Source: CAVPTL01 sp963794415
GTDB lineage: Bacteria > Actinomycetota > Thermoleophilia > Gaiellales > JAICJC01
Reading direction: 5' to 3'
DNA: 64,000 bases
Assembly: GCA_963794415.1 (NCBI GenBank)
Contig: CAWCDI010000001.1
Span: 496,001-560,000 of the forward strand
Shown: positions 47,456 through 58,250 of the stretch, in pieces
How the letters are laid out: every line of letters starts with the position of its first letter
Numbering within the stretch: position 1 is the first letter of the stretch
Position numbers and translations under genes: made by a program
Notes under the pieces: generated by a model
What the model was told of the DNA's origin: nothing
The model's input: only the letters and a program-made list of their open reading frames with translations
The model's database searches: none

Positions 47456-48427
47456 GTGCGCACGCCGGCCGAGCGCCGGCGTGCGCGGCGGCGCGCCTCC
47501 CTGCGCCGCTACGGGATCGTGCTTGCCATGCTCTCGCCGTGGATCGTGGGCTTCCTGCTGTTCACGGCCGGGCCGATGGTCATCAGCTTCTACTACTCGT
47601 TCACCCACTACGACCTCACCAGCTCGCCGCACTGGATCGGCCTCGACAACTACCGGTTCATGATCGGCAAGGCCACCATCGACGGCCGCCCCGACCAGGG
47701 CGATCCGGTCATCGGCCAGGCGGTGAAGAACACCATCTGGATCATCCTCATCGCGCTGCCGCTGCGGGTGCTCTTCGCGATGGGCACCGCGATGCTCCTC
47801 ACGCGCCCGCGCAAGGGCGTGAACGGCTACCGCACGCTCTTCTTCCTGCCCTCGCTCGCACCGACGGTGGGCGCCACGCTGGTGTTCGTGTACCTGTTCA
47901 ACCCCACGACGGGGCCGATCAACAACTTCCTCGACCGCATCCCAGGCATCTCGGCGCCGCTCTGGTTCCTCGACCCGCAGTGGGCCAAGCCCGCGCTCGT
48001 GGTGCTCGGGCTCTGGGGCGCCGGAGACGCCATCATCCTCTACCTGGCGGGCCTCCTGAACGTGCCGAAGGAGCTCTACGAGGCGATCACGGTGGAGGGC
48101 GCCGGCCCGTGGCAGCGCTTCAAGCACGTGACTCTGCCGATGATCACGCCGGTGATCCTCTTCACGGTGATCACGGGGCTGATCGACAGCTTCCAGTACT
48201 TCGACCAGGCCTACGTCGCCTCGACGACGGCCGGCAGCTCGGTGGGTGACCCGCAGGGCTCGCTCATGTTCTACGGCGTGTGGCTCTACGAGCAGGCGTT
48301 TAGCTACTTCCACATGGGCTACGCCTCGGCCATGGCGTGGGCGCTCTTCGTCGTGACCATGATCTGCACGGCCATCCTGCTCTGGACATCGCGCCGCTGG
48401 GTGCACTATGGAGGAGGGCTCTCATAG
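47456..48427 (+). CDS. Sugar ABC transporter permease, MalF/UgpA type
   Basis: Permease of 323 residues with six helices. LAMLSPWIVGFLLFTAGPMV opens the first helix, TLFFLPSLAPTVGATLVFVY is the conserved middle, and the EAA loop is ELYEAITVEGAGPWQRFKHV. GTG start 26 bases after the receptor stop. Confidence 0.93.
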   Translation: MRTPAERRRARRRASLRRYGIVLAMLSPWIVGFLLFTAGPMVISFYYSFTHYDLTSSPHWIGLDNYRFMIGKATIDGRPDQGDPVIGQAVKNTIWIILIALPLRVLFAMGTAMLLTRPRKGVNGYRTLFFLPSLAPTVGATLVFVYLFNPTTGPINNFLDRIPGISAPLWFLDPQWAKPALVVLGLWGAGDAIILYLAGLLNVPKELYEAITVEGAGPWQRFKHVTLPMITPVILFTVITGLIDSFQYFDQAYVASTTAGSSVGDPQGSLMFYGVWLYEQAFSYFHMGYASAMAWALFVVTMICTAILLWTSRRWVHYGGGLS

Positions 48428-48489
48428 CTTCCGTCGCCGAACGCCCCACCCGCGAGAAGCCGGCTCACATCCGCCGCCGCGAGCTGCTG

Positions 48490-49317
48490 ATGCACGTCGC
48501 CAACCACGCCGTGCTGATCGCGGTCTCGCTGGCCTTCGCCATCCCCGTGATCTTCATGTTCCTCACCGCGGTGATGACCGACCAGCAGGCGCTCTCGGCC
48601 AGGCTGATCCCCAGCCCGTTCGTGTTCTCGAACTTCGTCACGGTGTTCCACCAGATCGACGTGCTGCGCTACACGTGGAACACGTTCCTCTACGCGGGCC
48701 TCACCACTGTGGGCGTCGTGATCTCGTGCGTGCCGGTGGCCTACGCGTTCGCGCGGCTCGAGTGGAAGGGCCGAAACTGGGTGTTCCTGCTGGTGCTGGC
48801 AACGCTGATGCTGCCCACGCAGGTCACGTCGGTGCCGCTCTACATCCTCTGGGCGCGCCAGTTCCACGACTGGACGGGGATCCAGTTCATCGGCACGCTG
48901 AAGCCGCTCATCATCCCGAGCTTCTTCGGCGACGCGTTCTCGATCTTCCTGCTGCGCCAGTTCTTCATGACGATCCCCAAGGAGATGACCGACGCGATGC
49001 GGGTGGACGGCGCCGGCGAGTTCCAGATCCTGATGCGCGTGGTGGTGCCGCTGGCAAAGCCCGCGATCGCCGCCGTGGCGCTCTTCAACTTCATCTACGC
49101 CTGGAACGACTTCTACGGCCCGCTCGTGTACCTCTCGCAGAACACCGATGCCCAGACGCTCTCCATCGCGCTCTCGTCGTTTCGCGGCATCCACCACGTG
49201 AACTGGAACCTCACGATGGCGGCGGCGCTGCTCTTCATGCTGCCGATCGTGATCATCTTCTTCCTGGCCCAGCGCGTGTTCATCGAGGGTGTGACGCTCA
49301 CCGGCGTCAAGGGGTAG
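48490..49317 (+). CDS. Sugar ABC transporter permease, MalG/UgpE type
   Basis: Second permease, six helices. VLIAVSLAFAIPVIFMFLTA is helix 1, TLMLPTQVTSVPLYILWARQ is typical, and the EAA loop is EMTDAMRVDGAGEFQILMRV. The ATG at 48490 gives 275 residues but trims the cytoplasmic N-terminus. In-frame coding continues back to the ATA at 48424, which has GGAGGAGGG 5 bases upstream and overlaps the MalF-type stop as ATAG; this may be the real start (297 residues) as a rare ATA codon, or an error for ATG. No ATPase gene follows; UgpC at 28.6 kb could serve. Confidence 0.9.
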   Translation: MHVANHAVLIAVSLAFAIPVIFMFLTAVMTDQQALSARLIPSPFVFSNFVTVFHQIDVLRYTWNTFLYAGLTTVGVVISCVPVAYAFARLEWKGRNWVFLLVLATLMLPTQVTSVPLYILWARQFHDWTGIQFIGTLKPLIIPSFFGDAFSIFLLRQFFMTIPKEMTDAMRVDGAGEFQILMRVVVPLAKPAIAAVALFNFIYAWNDFYGPLVYLSQNTDAQTLSIALSSFRGIHHVNWNLTMAAALLFMLPIVIIFFLAQRVFIEGVTLTGVKG

Positions 49318-49328
49318 TCTCGGCCGCA

Positions 49329-50285
49329 ATGGCCGATCCGATCCGCATCGCGCTCCTCGGCGTGGGCTACATCATGGACTTCCACGCACGCGCGGTGATC
49401 CAGCTTCCGGGGGCCGAGATCCGCGCGGTCGCAAACCACCGGCAGGAGACGCTCGCGGCCTTCGCTGAGCGCTACGGCCAGGAGCGGATTACCACGCACT
49501 GGGAGGAGCTGGTGGACGACCCCAGCGTGGACGCGGTGGTGATCGGCACTCCCAACGCCCTGCACGCCCCGCAGGCGATCGCCTTCCTCGAGGCCGGCAA
49601 GCACGTGCTGGTCGAGAAGCCCATGGCGATGGACTCGGCCGAGGCCGGGGCGATGATCGTCGCTTCGCGGGACTCCGGTGCCCGGCTGATGGTGGCCCAC
49701 TGCTGGCGGTTTCATCCCGAGGTGCTTTCACTCAGGGCGAGGATCGAGGCAGGGGAGCTCGGCGAGGTGGTGAAGACCCGCGGGTATGGGATCCACGTTG
49801 CATGGGGGCCGGAGGGGTGGTTCACGAATCCGGACCTCGCGGGCGGCGGTGCACTGGCCGATATGGGCGTACATGCCATCGACACCGCGAGATTTCTCCT
49901 GGGCGGACCGACGCCCGCGGGCGTGCACGCCGCCATCGGCACGCGCTACGGGAGCTATGACGTGGATGACGACGCCATCCTTCTCATCCGCTGGGACAGC
50001 GGCGCCAACTCCATCGTCGAGTCCGGCTGGTGGCAGCCGCACGCCGCCGGCATGGAGGCCGACACCGAGATCTACGCCACCGGTGGCTATGCGCGGGTGT
50101 TCTCCTTCACCGAGCCGCCGTCGGACGACTATGAGCACTGCCCGCAGTCGATGTACACCGCGCAGATGAGCGAGTTCCTCGCGGCGATCCGCGAAGACCG
50201 AGAGCCCAGCCCCTCCGGCGAGGACGGGCTCGTGGTGATGCAGATCGTCGATGCTGCGAAGCGATCGTCGGAGGCGGGCGCATGA
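49329..50285 (+). CDS. Gfo/Idh/MocA-family oxidoreductase
   Basis: NAD(P)-dependent sugar or inositol dehydrogenase of 318 residues. The Rossmann loop is IALLGVGYIMDFHARAV, the catalytic lysine motif GKHVLVEKPMAMDS, and the C-terminal domain includes GGGALADMGVHAIDTARFLL with the conserved Asp and His. TAGTCT lies 8 bases before the ATG, so it may also have its own leaderless transcript within the operon. With the DegT aminotransferase it could interconvert hydroxyl, keto and amino forms of the imported sugar. Confidence 0.92.
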   Translation: MADPIRIALLGVGYIMDFHARAVIQLPGAEIRAVANHRQETLAAFAERYGQERITTHWEELVDDPSVDAVVIGTPNALHAPQAIAFLEAGKHVLVEKPMAMDSAEAGAMIVASRDSGARLMVAHCWRFHPEVLSLRARIEAGELGEVVKTRGYGIHVAWGPEGWFTNPDLAGGGALADMGVHAIDTARFLLGGPTPAGVHAAIGTRYGSYDVDDDAILLIRWDSGANSIVESGWWQPHAAGMEADTEIYATGGYARVFSFTEPPSDDYEHCPQSMYTAQMSEFLAAIREDREPSPSGEDGLVVMQIVDAAKRSSEAGA

Positions 50286-51280
50286 GCCTCGTGCTGGGCA
50301 TCGACGGCGGCGGCTCGAAGACCCACGCCGTGGTGACCGACGACGAGGGCAACCTGATGGGGTTCGCCACCAACGGCCCGTCCAACTGGGAGACGGTGGG
50401 CCTGCGCGGCGCCGCGGACTCCCTGAACGATGCGGTGTCCAAGGCGCTCGCGCCCACCGGTAAGGGCATGCGCGACCTGAAGGCGGCCGCGTTCGGCCTG
50501 GCCGGGGTGGACTGGCCGTCGGACGTGCCGCGCATGAACGGCGTGATCGCCCAGCTCGGGCTCGGCTGTGACCACGAGCTGGTGAACGACTCCATCGTGG
50601 CCCTGCGCGCCGGCACGAGCGACCGTCACGGCGTGGTGCTGGTCGCCGGGACGGGAGCCGTGGCCGCAGGCGTGAACCGGGCCGGCGACGCGTTTCGCAC
50701 GCTTGGCCAGGGCGTGATGCTGGGCGACGTGGGCAGCGCGAGCGACGTGTCGGACGCCGCCGTGCGCGCGGTCGCCGACGCCTACGTCGGGCGCGGGCCG
50801 CAGACCTCGCTCACCGAGCTCCTCTGCAGCCTTGCGGGGTGCCACTCGGCCGAGGAGTTCCTCGAGCAGTACAGCCGCGGCATCGAGCCGCCTCGCACCG
50901 CCGCTCCCACCGTGCTGCGCGCGGCCGAGGCCGGCGATGCGGTGGCCGTCCGCATCGTGCGATGGGCCGGATCGTCGCTGGGCGAGACCGCGGTGGTGAT
51001 CGCCCGCCGCCTCGACATGCTCGCAGACGAGTTCGACGTGGTGCTGGCCGGCGGGCTCTTCCGTGGTGCCAGCACGCTGCTCGAGCAGGCCGTGCAGGAT
51101 GCCCTGGGGCCGCACGTGCCCGGTGCCCGGCTGGTGCGCCTGGAGCCGCCGCCCGTGGTCGGGGCAGTCCTGATGGCGCTGGAGCAGTACGGCGTGGAGC
51201 TCACGCCGGCGCAGCGGCGATCGCTGGATGCGCAGGTGACCGCTGCGGTGAGGCGCCCGGCCGGCGCGGCCATCCTGTAG
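50282..51280 (+). CDS. BadF/BadG/BcrA-type ATPase, N-acetylglucosamine kinase-like (second copy)
   Basis: ASKHA-fold kinase of 332 residues. Phosphate loop VLGIDGGGSKTHAVVTD, second loop VVLVAGTGAVAAGVNRAGDA, then GVMLGDVGSASDVSDAAVRA and VVLAGGLFRGAST. The ATG overlaps the Gfo/Idh stop (ATGA), so it is the last cistron of the ROK-transporter operon. Similar in type to the kinase at 29.8 kb, supporting the idea that both loci process the same or related sugars. Confidence 0.88.
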   Translation: MSLVLGIDGGGSKTHAVVTDDEGNLMGFATNGPSNWETVGLRGAADSLNDAVSKALAPTGKGMRDLKAAAFGLAGVDWPSDVPRMNGVIAQLGLGCDHELVNDSIVALRAGTSDRHGVVLVAGTGAVAAGVNRAGDAFRTLGQGVMLGDVGSASDVSDAAVRAVADAYVGRGPQTSLTELLCSLAGCHSAEEFLEQYSRGIEPPRTAAPTVLRAAEAGDAVAVRIVRWAGSSLGETAVVIARRLDMLADEFDVVLAGGLFRGASTLLEQAVQDALGPHVPGARLVRLEPPPVVGAVLMALEQYGVELTPAQRRSLDAQVTAAVRRPAGAAIL

Positions 51281-51306
51281 CCCCGATGGGGGAGCGGGAG
51301 CCGTCG

Positions 51307-52251
51307 ATGCGTGCCGATCTTAACCAGATGCGATACCGGGTCACTCTCGCGGTGGCGGCCGTTTCGGTGCTGATCGCCGCAACCGTGGCGGCCATCAGCT
51401 CGGCGGGCGCCTCGCCGCTTCCGTCGGCGCCGGCGTGCCCGATCTTCCCGGCCACCAACGTCTGGAACAAGCGCGTCGACACGCTGCCCGTGGCGTCCAA
51501 CTCGCAGGCGATGATCGCTGCGATCGGCGCGGGCGTGGGCGTGCACCCGGATTTCGGCTCCTACGCGGGCTACGGGATCCCCTACAACGTGGTCTCGGGC
51601 AGCCAGAAGAAGGTCGCCGTGAAGGTCACGCCGTACGGCTCGGAGTCGTTCAAGGGGCCGTGGCCGATCCCGGCGAGCCCCAGGATCGAGGCGGGGTCTG
51701 ACCGTCACATGCTGATCGTCGACAAGACCGCGTGCCGGCTCTACGAGCTCTGGGAGGCAAAGCACACCGCGGCAGGCTGGACGGCCGGTTCCGGCGCCAC
51801 GTGGGATCTGCGCTCCAACAACCTGCGCCGGGACGGCTGGACCAGCGCCGATGCAGCCGGCCTGCCGATTCTGCCGGGCCTCGTGCGCTACCAGGAGGAC
51901 GCAAACGGCGTGATCAACCACGCGCTTCGATTCACCGTGAGCGCCACGTGCGACGGGCACATCTACCCGGCCCGCCACAGCGCGGGGAGCGGCTCGTGTG
52001 ACGATCTGCCGCCCATGGGCCTGCGCGTGCGGCTGAAGGCGTCGTTCGACGTGTCGCAGCTGGCCCCGCAGGCCCGGCCGATCGCGATCGCGATGCAGCG
52101 CTACGGCATGATCGTGGCCGACAACGGCTCACCCTGGTACGTCTCGGGCGTGTCCAACGCGAGCTTCAACGACGATGCGCTGCGCACGCTCGGGCTCATC
52201 CACGGCAGCGATTTCGAGGTCGTGGCCACCAGCACGTTTCGCAACGGATAG
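51307..52251 (+). CDS. Conserved secreted protein of unknown function
   Basis: 314 residues with a signal peptide (VTLAVAAVSVLIAATVAAIS, then SAGAS). The mature part begins PACPIFPATNVWNKRVDTLP and contains DRHMLIVDKTACRLYELWEA, GATWDLRSNNLRRDGWTSAD, GLPILPGLVRYQED and RYGMIVADNGSPWYVSG. The dense conserved Trp, Asp and His residues look enzymatic or carbohydrate-binding, but I cannot name the family. ATG 51286 is also in frame; 51307 is preferred because GGGAG lies 7 bases upstream and the signal peptide is more normal. Confidence 0.8.
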   Translation: MRADLNQMRYRVTLAVAAVSVLIAATVAAISSAGASPLPSAPACPIFPATNVWNKRVDTLPVASNSQAMIAAIGAGVGVHPDFGSYAGYGIPYNVVSGSQKKVAVKVTPYGSESFKGPWPIPASPRIEAGSDRHMLIVDKTACRLYELWEAKHTAAGWTAGSGATWDLRSNNLRRDGWTSADAAGLPILPGLVRYQEDANGVINHALRFTVSATCDGHIYPARHSAGSGSCDDLPPMGLRVRLKASFDVSQLAPQARPIAIAMQRYGMIVADNGSPWYVSGVSNASFNDDALRTLGLIHGSDFEVVATSTFRNG

Positions 52252-52255
52252 CGGT

Positions 52256-52489
52256 CTAGGAGCTGAGGCGGGGGGCGTCGGTCACGAGCCCGAAGTCGGC
52301 CAGCAGCCGGCCGGCGAGCTGCGAGTCGGCCTGCTCGCGCGGAGCGCTCGCAAGCGAGTTCAGCCGCTCGTGCAGCTCCGAGAGCCGGGTGAGGTACTCC
52401 GACGGGGTCATGCCGCACGATTCCGCCCAGTGGCGAACGCGCCGCACGGCCAGGTCATCCATTCCTGTGAGCATCATTGTTCGTGCCAT
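52256..52489 (-). CDS. Small protein of unknown function (77 aa)
   Basis: Short helical protein: MMLTGMDDLAVRRVRHWAES, then CGMTPSEYLTRLSELHERL. The first half looks like a ribbon-helix-helix DNA-binding fold, though no antitoxin or partner gene is adjacent. Convergent with the secreted protein and divergent from typA. Confidence 0.55.
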   Translation of the reverse strand: MARTMMLTGMDDLAVRRVRHWAESCGMTPSEYLTRLSELHERLNSLASAPREQADSQLAGRLLADFGLVTDAPRLSS

Positions 52490-52569
52490 GCCGATTGCGT
52501 ACCCAGATTCCAGAGATTGGGAACCGGACGTGGATCTGCGGGCCGCTGACTAGAGTCCGTCGGATTGCT

Positions 52570-54405
<1,836 letters not shown>

Positions 54406-54464
54406 GCGCGCTCTCACCCGGATGGGGGACAGGCCGGGCCCCCGCAGATGCCGACGGTTGAGGC

Positions 54465-55961
54465 ATGGACAAGGGATATCGCGCAGGTGCGGCCGCCGAC
54501 GGCCGTAGCCGGCTACGCGCCGTGCTGCCGTTCGCGGCGACGGCGTTCGTCGCCTATCCGCTGGTGGTGTTCGACTCCACCCCTGCCAATCTGACGGCCG
54601 TCGCAGCATCGTTCACGGTTTTTGCAGGGGTTTTCGCGATGATGCTGTGGGCCGACTGGACAAGGCTCCCGCGCGTCGCCGCCGTCCTCGTCGCCTATGC
54701 CTACATCGTGTCGGTCATCCTGCTGCGCGCCGGCACCGGCGGCGGGGCATCGGGCTACGGCATCCTCTTCCTGCTCCCGGTCCTCTGGGTCGCGCTCTAC
54801 GGCAAGCGCTGGGAGGTGATCTCCGTCGTCGCCGGCGTGGGGCTTGCGATGGTCGGCCCGATCGTGATCGTCGGCGGCTCCGACTATCCGCTCACCGAGT
54901 GGCGCAAGCTCTTTCTCACCGTGATGATGTGCGGCGTGGTGGGGTGGACGGTGAAGTCGCTCGTGAGCCGCCTCAACGAGGCGTTCTCGGTGCAGGCGCG
55001 TCAGACCGGCCATCTCGGCCGGCTCGCCGAGCTCAACCGCACCATCGGCACCGCCGAGGACAGCGAGACCGCCCGCGACGCCATCTGCAAGGCGGTGCTG
55101 GACGTGACGGAGGCAAGCGTTGTGACCCTCTGGGAGCCGGCCGGCGAGGGCCTGCTCGAGGCGATGGCAACCTCCGACCCGGGCCTGCGCGGCGCGACCG
55201 TGCCCATCGATCAGCACCACTCCGGCGTCGCGCGCGTGTTTCGCGACGGCGAGGAGCTCTACGCCGGCGATGCCTACGGCGATCCTCGGCTCGACTGGCG
55301 GCTGGTGGAGCGGTTCAGGGCGGCGGCGTGCCTCTTCTGGCCGGTCAGAGACGGCGGCGAGGTGATCGCGGTGCTCATGGCCGGCTGGACAGAGCCCTCT
55401 GCGCGGCTCTCACCGCGGCTCCACGCCCTCATGACCATGCTCGAGGCCGAGGTCGCGACGGGGCTCGTGCGCGTGCACCGGCGCGAGCAGCTCACGATGG
55501 CGGCGGCCACCGACCCGCTCACGGGCCTCCCCAACCGGCGCTGGTGGGACACGCTCATTGAGCGTGAGCTCGCGGGCGCCGCGGCCTCGCAGACGCCGCT
55601 CTCGGTCGCGGTGATCGACCTCGACAACTTCAAGCGCTGGAACGACGAGCACGGGCATGCGACCGGAGATGCGCTCCTTCGTGACGCGGCCGTGGCGTGG
55701 AAGCGGGAGCTTCGCTCGGGAGATCTCCTGGCGCGGGTGGGCGGCGACGAGTTCATGGTCGCGCTGCCGGGCTGCAACGAGCGACATGCGCTCGAGATCG
55801 TCTCGCGGCTCAACCAGGCGATGCCGCACGGCAGCACGGCGTCGGCCGGCGTGGCCACCTGGGACGGCAGCGAGAGCTCGCCGGCCCTGATCGCGCGTGC
55901 GGACGCGGCGCTCTACAGTGCGAAGGCCGACGGGCGCGACCGCACCTCACTCGCGGCATAG
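54465..55961 (+). CDS. Membrane-anchored GAF-GGDEF diguanylate cyclase
   Basis: 498-residue signalling enzyme making cyclic di-GMP from two GTP. Residues 15-165 form several transmembrane helices, followed by a GAF-like sensor (residues 185-335: ELNRTIGTAEDSETARDAIC) and a C-terminal GGDEF domain with DPLTGLPNRRWWDTLI, VAVIDLDNFKRWNDEHGHAT and the intact active site RVGGDEFMVALPG. No inhibitory RxxD motif is obvious and there is no EAL domain. The 3' end overlaps a convergent small gene by 15 bases. Confidence 0.94.
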   Translation: MDKGYRAGAAADGRSRLRAVLPFAATAFVAYPLVVFDSTPANLTAVAASFTVFAGVFAMMLWADWTRLPRVAAVLVAYAYIVSVILLRAGTGGGASGYGILFLLPVLWVALYGKRWEVISVVAGVGLAMVGPIVIVGGSDYPLTEWRKLFLTVMMCGVVGWTVKSLVSRLNEAFSVQARQTGHLGRLAELNRTIGTAEDSETARDAICKAVLDVTEASVVTLWEPAGEGLLEAMATSDPGLRGATVPIDQHHSGVARVFRDGEELYAGDAYGDPRLDWRLVERFRAAACLFWPVRDGGEVIAVLMAGWTEPSARLSPRLHALMTMLEAEVATGLVRVHRREQLTMAAATDPLTGLPNRRWWDTLIERELAGAAASQTPLSVAVIDLDNFKRWNDEHGHATGDALLRDAAVAWKRELRSGDLLARVGGDEFMVALPGCNERHALEIVSRLNQAMPHGSTASAGVATWDGSESSPALIARADAALYSAKADGRDRTSLAA

Positions 55962-56168
55962 GACGATCGCAACCGCCGCGGTCGCCGCGACGATCAGCGT
56001 TTCAGTCACGACGTCTGGCACCGCGACGACGAGCGGCACGACGAACACCAGCGCGAGCGCGAGGTTGCCGACGATCGCGGCCATGAGCAGCACCGAGTCG
56101 AGCCAGCCCTCGGGGCCGTTGTCAGCGAGCGTTGCGAGGTCGGTCTCGCTTCGCGGGAACCAGCGCAT
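55947..56168 (-). CDS. Small membrane protein (73 aa), uncharacterised
   Basis: The ATG at 56168 begins MRWFPRSETDLATLADNG, followed by two hydrophobic helices (SVLLMAAIVGNLALALVFVV and TETLIVAATAAVAIVL). No family is recognised. It lies 31 bases downstream of the SnoaL-like gene on the same strand, so it may be the third cistron of that small operon. Confidence 0.55.
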   Translation of the reverse strand: MRWFPRSETDLATLADNGPEGWLDSVLLMAAIVGNLALALVFVVPLVVAVPDVVTETLIVAATAAVAIVLCRE

Positions 56169-56199
56169 GGCCGGGTCATCGACCCTGCGCCGCCGAGGT

Positions 56200-56553
56200 T
56201 CAGGCGGGCTCGACGTCCATCCGTGAGACCAGGTCGCCCGTGAACGAGTAGACGTGCAGCACGCGTCCCTCACCGAGCAGGTTCCCGTCCATGTCGCGCA
56301 CCACCTGGTCGACCTCAACGGCGGCAACATCGGGCGAGCGCCACGTCACGCCGACGGGCGTGACGGTGGGATCGATCTCCGTCCACTGCTGAGTCCAGTA
56401 CCCGCGCACCGCATCGAGGCCCGTCACCCTGTCGCCCTCGAAGGCCCGGGGCCAGTCCACGGTCTCATCCATCTGGGCGAGCACGGCATCGATGTCGCGC
56501 GCGTTGAACCCCTCGTACATCGCCGTGAGGACGCTCTCTCGCTGGTCGCTCAC
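56200..56553 (-). CDS. SnoaL/NTF2-like fold protein
   Basis: 117-residue cone-fold protein: LTAMYEGFNARDIDAVLAQM, then DAVRGYWTQQWTEIDPTVTP and a YSFTGDLVSRMDV ending. This fold covers small hydrolases, isomerases and ligand carriers, so the activity cannot be told. The GTG start overlaps the stop of the upstream small membrane protein (GTGA), which sets the start and implies co-translation. Confidence 0.8.
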   Translation of the reverse strand: MSDQRESVLTAMYEGFNARDIDAVLAQMDETVDWPRAFEGDRVTGLDAVRGYWTQQWTEIDPTVTPVGVTWRSPDVAAVEVDQVVRDMDGNLLGEGRVLHVYSFTGDLVSRMDVEPA

Positions 56554-56777
56554 GACCGGCTCGCGACCGATTGCCTCGACTGGCGGAAGCGCGTGACGCC
56601 CCACCATGCGAACTCGATCCCGTTGGAGATCAGGCCGAGGGCGAAGATCACGACGAGCAGCTCGAGCGTGATCCCGGCCACCATGGCGTACGCGAAAACG
56701 ATGAGCGCGGCGACGATGAACGGAAGCGTCGCGAGCCTGCGCGGCTGTCGTAGCTGCGTGAGGAAGTCGGTGACCAT
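56550..56777 (-). CDS. Small two-helix membrane protein (75 aa), uncharacterised
   Basis: Cytoplasmic N-terminus (VTDFLTQLRQPRRLATL), two hydrophobic helices (PFIVAALIVFAYAMVAGI and LLVVIFALGLISNGIEFAWW), and a basic tail. No family recognised. First gene of a short minus-strand series with the SnoaL-like protein, 46 bases from the end of aroA. Confidence 0.65.
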   Translation of the reverse strand: MVTDFLTQLRQPRRLATLPFIVAALIVFAYAMVAGITLELLVVIFALGLISNGIEFAWWGVTRFRQSRQSVASRS

Positions 56778-56823
56778 CTCTGCAGTATCCGCGCGAGACC
56801 CCGATTGGTCAAACGACAGCGTG

Positions 56824-58125
56824 CTACAGGGCCGATGACGGAGCGCTGAGCCCGGCGAGCACGTCGAAGTACTCCGGAAACGTCTTGGAGACGCATCCCG
56901 GGTCGCTGATCACGATGCCTGGGCGCAGGAGGCCGAGCAATGCGAAGCTCATCGCCATGCGGTGATCGTCGTACGTCTCGACCACGCCCGGCTGCGGGAG
57001 GCCGGGCTGGATGACGAAGCCGTCGGCCTCCTCGGTCGCCGCGACTCCCAGGCGCGTGAGCTCGCGCACCACGGCGCCGACGCGATCGGTCTCCTTGCCC
57101 CGGATGAACCCGATCCCGGTCACGCGCGTCGGCCCTGACGCAAACGGCGCCACGACGGCGAGCGTCTGGGCGACGTCGGACAGGTCGGCCATGTCCACCT
57201 GAACGCCCGTGAGCGTGCCCGGTGGCGGGCCGTGCACCTCGGTGAAGTCGTCGCCCTCTGTCACGCGGCAGCCCATCTGTCCGAGGATGTGCACGAACCC
57301 CCGGTCGCCCTGCAGCGATCGGCTCCCCAGGCCGTTCACGCGCACGCGTCCGCCGGTGATCGCAGCCGCGGCGAAGAAGTAGGAGGCGGCCGACGCGTCG
57401 GGCTCCACCCGGTACTCGCGGCCATCGTAGTGCTGGCCGCCGGCGATGGAGAACCGGCGCTCGCCGTCTCGCTCGAGCGACCCGCCGAAGTCGCGCACAG
57501 CCTGTGCGGTCATCTCCAGATAGGGCCGCGAGACGAGGTGGCCGTCGATGTCGATCACGAGGCCGTCGCGCATCACGGGGGCGGCCATCATGAGGCCGCT
57601 GATGTACTGCGAGCTGATGTTGCCGGGCACGCGCACCTCCCCGCCGGTGAGCGATCCGCCGTGCACCCGGATCGGGATGCATCCGGGCTTTCCGAGGCAC
57701 TCGACCCTCACGCCGAGTGCCGAGAGCGCGTCGATGAGCGGCGAGATCGGGCGCTCGTGCATCCGCGGGATGCCGTCGAGCTCGTACACGCCGTGCCCGA
57801 GCGCCATCACCAGCGGCAGGAAGCGCGCTGCGGTGCCGGCGTTTCCCACGAAGCATCTGGCCGCCTCCGCCGGTACGTGCCCGGAAACGCCCTCCACGCG
57901 GAACGTGTGCGCCGTCTCGTCGGCCTCGACCCGCACCCCCAGCGCGCGCAGCGACTCCGCCATGTACCGCGTGTCATCGCTGAAGAGCGCGCCGGTGAGA
58001 AGCGACTCACCGCGGGCGAGCGCGGCGAGCACCAGGGCGCGGTTGGTGTAGCTCTTCGAGCCGACGACATCGACGTCGGCATCGACGGGATGGGGAAGGG
58101 GCTGGATCTGGAGGACGGCGGCCAC
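56824..58125 (-). CDS. aroA: 3-phosphoshikimate 1-carboxyvinyltransferase (EPSP synthase)
   Basis: Transfers enolpyruvate from PEP to shikimate-3-phosphate in aromatic amino-acid synthesis. 433 residues. Substrate motifs: VGSKSYTNRALVLAALA (near residue 21), the PEP-binding GNAGTAARFLPLVMALG, RVPGNISSQYISGLMM, EPDASAASYFFAAAAITG, GKETDRVGAVVREL and ETYDDHRMAMSFAL. GTG start. No other aro genes are adjacent. Confidence 0.96.
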   Translation of the reverse strand: MAAVLQIQPLPHPVDADVDVVGSKSYTNRALVLAALARGESLLTGALFSDDTRYMAESLRALGVRVEADETAHTFRVEGVSGHVPAEAARCFVGNAGTAARFLPLVMALGHGVYELDGIPRMHERPISPLIDALSALGVRVECLGKPGCIPIRVHGGSLTGGEVRVPGNISSQYISGLMMAAPVMRDGLVIDIDGHLVSRPYLEMTAQAVRDFGGSLERDGERRFSIAGGQHYDGREYRVEPDASAASYFFAAAAITGGRVRVNGLGSRSLQGDRGFVHILGQMGCRVTEGDDFTEVHGPPPGTLTGVQVDMADLSDVAQTLAVVAPFASGPTRVTGIGFIRGKETDRVGAVVRELTRLGVAATEEADGFVIQPGLPQPGVVETYDDHRMAMSFALLGLLRPGIVISDPGCVSKTFPEYFDVLAGLSAPSSAL

Positions 58126-58250
58126 GGGTGGGTGAAGCTACCACGCGACGACGTTCTCCCAGACACGCGCACTTTGGTTCGCAACCAGGGAGCTTGATAT
58201 CGGCCGGGCGAGCGGCGGCCGGAGCTCCGGCGCCCGTCTAGCCTCCCGCC

